Positions 6,720-7,700 of a DNA stretch of 7,700 nucleotides are shown one piece after another. Each line of letters begins with the position of its first letter. Within the stretch, counting starts at the first letter, position 1. The translations under genes were made by a program, and so were the position numbers. Location of the stretch: contig DXIA01000014.1 in NCBI GenBank assembly GCA_019113125.1, positions 1 through 7,700 on the forward strand. The letters are read 5' to 3'. Under the pieces are notes generated by a model. That model searched no databases, had not been told where the DNA came from, and saw only the letters and a list, made by a program, of their open reading frames with translations. This DNA is from Candidatus Pygmaiobacter gallistercoris. Its GTDB lineage: Bacteria; Bacillota; Clostridia; Oscillospirales; Ruminococcaceae.

Positions 6720-7343
6720 TCAAAATTCTTCGCCCTGTAACTCCTTCAGCAGCTGCTCCAGTCCGCTTTGTCCTCCTTGTGTCTCACGCTGCTCGGCCGC
6801 GCCGCGCCCGCTCACCTGCATCAGTGTCCGCGCGTAGTTGGACAGTGTGAAATCCGCCGGGATATTCTGCATCCGCTGGTTCCTTTCCTCTCGCAGCTGT
6901 CCGGCAAGGTCCGGGGTCAGCTCTTTGCGCTCCCGCAGCTCGCCAATCACCACCCCCGCAGCATCTGTCACCAGCCCTTCTGCCTGATCGTCTCCCAGCA
7001 GCAGCGCGTCAATCTGCTCCACTCGTTCAAGATTTCTGCGCCCGGTCTCCACCCGCCGACGCATCAGGTCAAGGGTGCGGGAGGCGTCCTGCGCCGCTCG
7101 GGCGGTGATCCGCTTGATCTCCTCCCGTCTGGCTCTCGTCCAGATACTTTCTTGCCCATCCGGGGACTCCTGCTCCTTTTTGAGCCATCCCCGCAGCGTC
7201 GACTCCGGCACCCCGTACCGCTTTGCTACCGCGTGGATGTTGGTGTCACACAGCAGCTCCATTAGTGCCGCCGTCCTCACTGTCTCGGGATACTTCGCGC
7301 CCCGCCGGCTGCCAGGTACCGTGTTGGGGATGTATTTTTTCAT
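6720..7343 (-). CDS. terS: Terminase small subunit (DNA recognition)
   Basis: The protein has 207 residues, starting at ATG 7343. The frame is closed by a TGA shortly upstream with no other start, which fixes the beginning, and GAGGGAAG lies just before it. An N-terminal helix-turn-helix spans about residues 20-56 (YPETVRTAALMELL, then AVAKRYGVPESTLRGWLKKE), the DNA-binding form used by many small terminases and transposase-type regulators. Residues about 65-115 form long charged helices (ARREEIKRITARAAQDASRT) suited to ring oligomerisation. The C-terminal part, ending GLEQLLKELQGEEF, probably contacts TerL. It sits immediately upstream of terL with a 3-base gap. It would bind the packaging start site on phage DNA and regulate TerL ATPase. 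The adjacent iterons upstream are a natural candidate target, which is inference. Confidence 0.9.
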   Translation of the reverse strand: MKKYIPNTVPGSRRGAKYPETVRTAALMELLCDTNIHAVAKRYGVPESTLRGWLKKEQESPDGQESIWTRARREEIKRITARAAQDASRTLDLMRRRVETGRRNLERVEQIDALLLGDDQAEGLVTDAAGVVIGELRERKELTPDLAGQLREERNQRMQNIPADFTLSNYARTLMQVSGRGAAEQRETQGGQSGLEQLLKELQGEEF

Positions 7344-7378
7344 CTTCCCTCGCGCCCCTTCCCTCCTTCTTTTTCATC

Positions 7379-7402
7379 CTACCACGCTTTTTTGCGTTTC
7401 AT
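7379..7402 (-). promoter_or_regulatory. Seven-codon leader reading frame upstream of terS
   Basis: ATG 7402 follows an AAAGGG site with about 5-base spacing and encodes MKRKKAW before a TAG. It ends 35 bases before the terS start. The site is better spaced than that of terS itself, so ribosomes may load here. Whether the peptide is made, or the frame only tunes translation of terS, cannot be decided. It may be fortuitous. Confidence 0.3.
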
Positions 7403-7416
7403 GATATCCCTTTCTC

Positions 7417-7449
7417 GCAAATTGCCGGCAAATTGCCAGCAAGTTAAGC
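7417..7449 (-). repeat. Three 11-bp iterons in the terS leader
   Basis: On the plus strand gcaaattgccg (7417-7427) is followed without a gap by gcaaattgcca (7428-7438), identical at 10 of 11 bases. A degenerate third unit, gcaagttaagc (7439-7449), matches in 6 of its first 7 bases. The junction of the first two units contains the 10-bp palindrome ttgccggcaa. The 11-bp period is about one helical turn, so the copies face the same side of DNA, as expected for protein-binding iterons. They lie 74 bases upstream of terS. A TerS packaging site or an operator are the leading options. Confidence 0.55.
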
Positions 7450-7479
7450 CCGGGCAGATCTTTGCCCAGGCTCTATTTT
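7447..7479. terminator. Strong hairpin between the edge gene and terS
   Basis: Arms 7447-7456 and 7463-7472 pair around the 6-base loop 7457-7462. Read on the minus strand, AGCCTGGGCA pairs with TGCCCGGGCT along all 10 bp with one G-U wobble. In plus-strand RNA the same position is a C-A mismatch. The T-run (ctattttt) follows only in the plus direction, while the minus direction continues TTAACTTGC. It may be a plus-facing or weak bidirectional terminator, or a structural or processing element of the minus-strand mRNA. Confidence 0.5.
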
Positions 7480-7511
7480 TCTCCGCTTTGAGGTAATGCT
7501 TTTTTATAATT

Positions 7512-7700
7512 TCAGCGAGCTTTCGCGCCCTCTCCCGCACTCTCTGCGTCCAGCGCCTCCCACTCCTCCACCGTCAGCTGCTCACAAAGGATCTCGTATT
7601 TGTGCAGGCCTTTTTTCTTTTGCCGTTTCTGATCCCCTATCAGGTTATAAAAACCTCCTCTCCTGATCCCAAGGGCGACGGCACACCCCGCTGCCCCCCA
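7512..7700 (-). CDS. Partial gene: C-terminal 62 residues, putative helix-turn-helix protein
   Basis: The frame is open from the right edge to TGA at 7514-7512, so only the C-terminal part is seen. The first visible residues (AAGCAVALGIRRGGFYNLIG) resemble a helix-turn-helix, with the 'A..LGI....FYNLI' spacing of a recognition helix. A basic stretch (DQKRQKKKG) and a helical acidic tail (LHKYEILCEQLTVEEWEAL) follow. Size and place, just before terS, suit a small phage regulator. Coding is supported by the unbroken frame, the coherent amphipathic composition and the stop that precedes the AT-rich leader. A function cannot be assigned from this fragment, and its start lies outside the window. 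Confidence 0.55.
   Translation of the reverse strand, partial: WGAAGCAVALGIRRGGFYNLIGDQKRQKKKGLHKYEILCEQLTVEEWEALDAESAGEGAKAR

Noticed and set aside
5241..6740. 499-codon open frame on the plus strand opposite terL
   Set aside because: TerL carries all expected motifs on the other strand. The plus frame is Arg/Pro/His-rich with no recognisable domain.
7246..7377. 43-codon minus-strand frame starting in the terS leader (MKKKEGRGAR...)
   Set aside because: It overlaps terS out of frame, has no good ribosome site, and its sequence looks random.
7478..7512. AT-rich TTATAAAAAA stretch as a -10 promoter box for the late operon
   Set aside because: No TTGACA-like sequence lies 16-18 bases upstream, and the segment is partly an A-run. 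The evidence is too weak to call a promoter.
1..7700. Search for CRISPR arrays, tRNAs, insertion sequences, attachment sites, defence or toxin-antitoxin genes
   Set aside because: None was seen. The window is tightly packed with head-assembly genes and has no spacer-repeat pattern, transposase or integrase.

Overview
The window is one uninterrupted virion-assembly block of a tailed phage or prophage, with every supported gene on the minus strand. Transcription therefore runs from the right edge (base 7700) to the left edge (base 1). In transcription order it holds: the end of a small putative helix-turn-helix gene, a 168-base leader, terminase small subunit, terminase large subunit, a 56-residue coiled-coil protein, portal, a 59-residue zinc ribbon protein, scaffold, major capsid protein, a 125-residue head-completion candidate, and the first 157 residues of a tail-hub-like protein that leaves the window.

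The order terminase, portal, scaffold, coat, small adaptor, hub-like protein matches the P22-type podovirus head module. A separate acidic scaffold, a portal of about 600 residues and the absence of any head maturation protease fit the same plan. Sequence style suggests the host is a GC-rich member of the Clostridia, perhaps a gut Oscillospiraceae: strong AGGAGG-type ribosome binding sites, high GC, and capsid, scaffold and portal motifs that I recall from clostridial prophages. This is inference. No integrase, repressor, lysis or host gene is present, so prophage and free phage cannot be told apart.

Right edge to 7344: the truncated putative helix-turn-helix gene ends at 7512. The leader then carries a 10-bp hairpin, three phased copies of an 11-bp sequence, and a 7-codon reading frame with its own ribosome binding site. 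7343-5103: the packaging motor. TerS recognises DNA, and TerL supplies the ATPase and the headful nuclease. 5091-2898: coiled-coil protein, portal and zinc ribbon, joined by 1-base and 4-base overlaps that imply translational coupling. 2844-920: scaffold and coat, whose products co-assemble the procapsid around the portal ring. 863-1: proteins expected to close the portal vertex after packaging.

The points most worth a second look are the 11-bp iterons in front of terS (a possible packaging or operator site), the unnamed zinc ribbon gene wedged between portal and scaffold, and the immunoglobulin-like domain of the chitobiase C-terminal type at the end of the capsid protein. I see no defence system, CRISPR array, tRNA, insertion sequence or non-phage gene. 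The longest intergenic gap is 168 bases.
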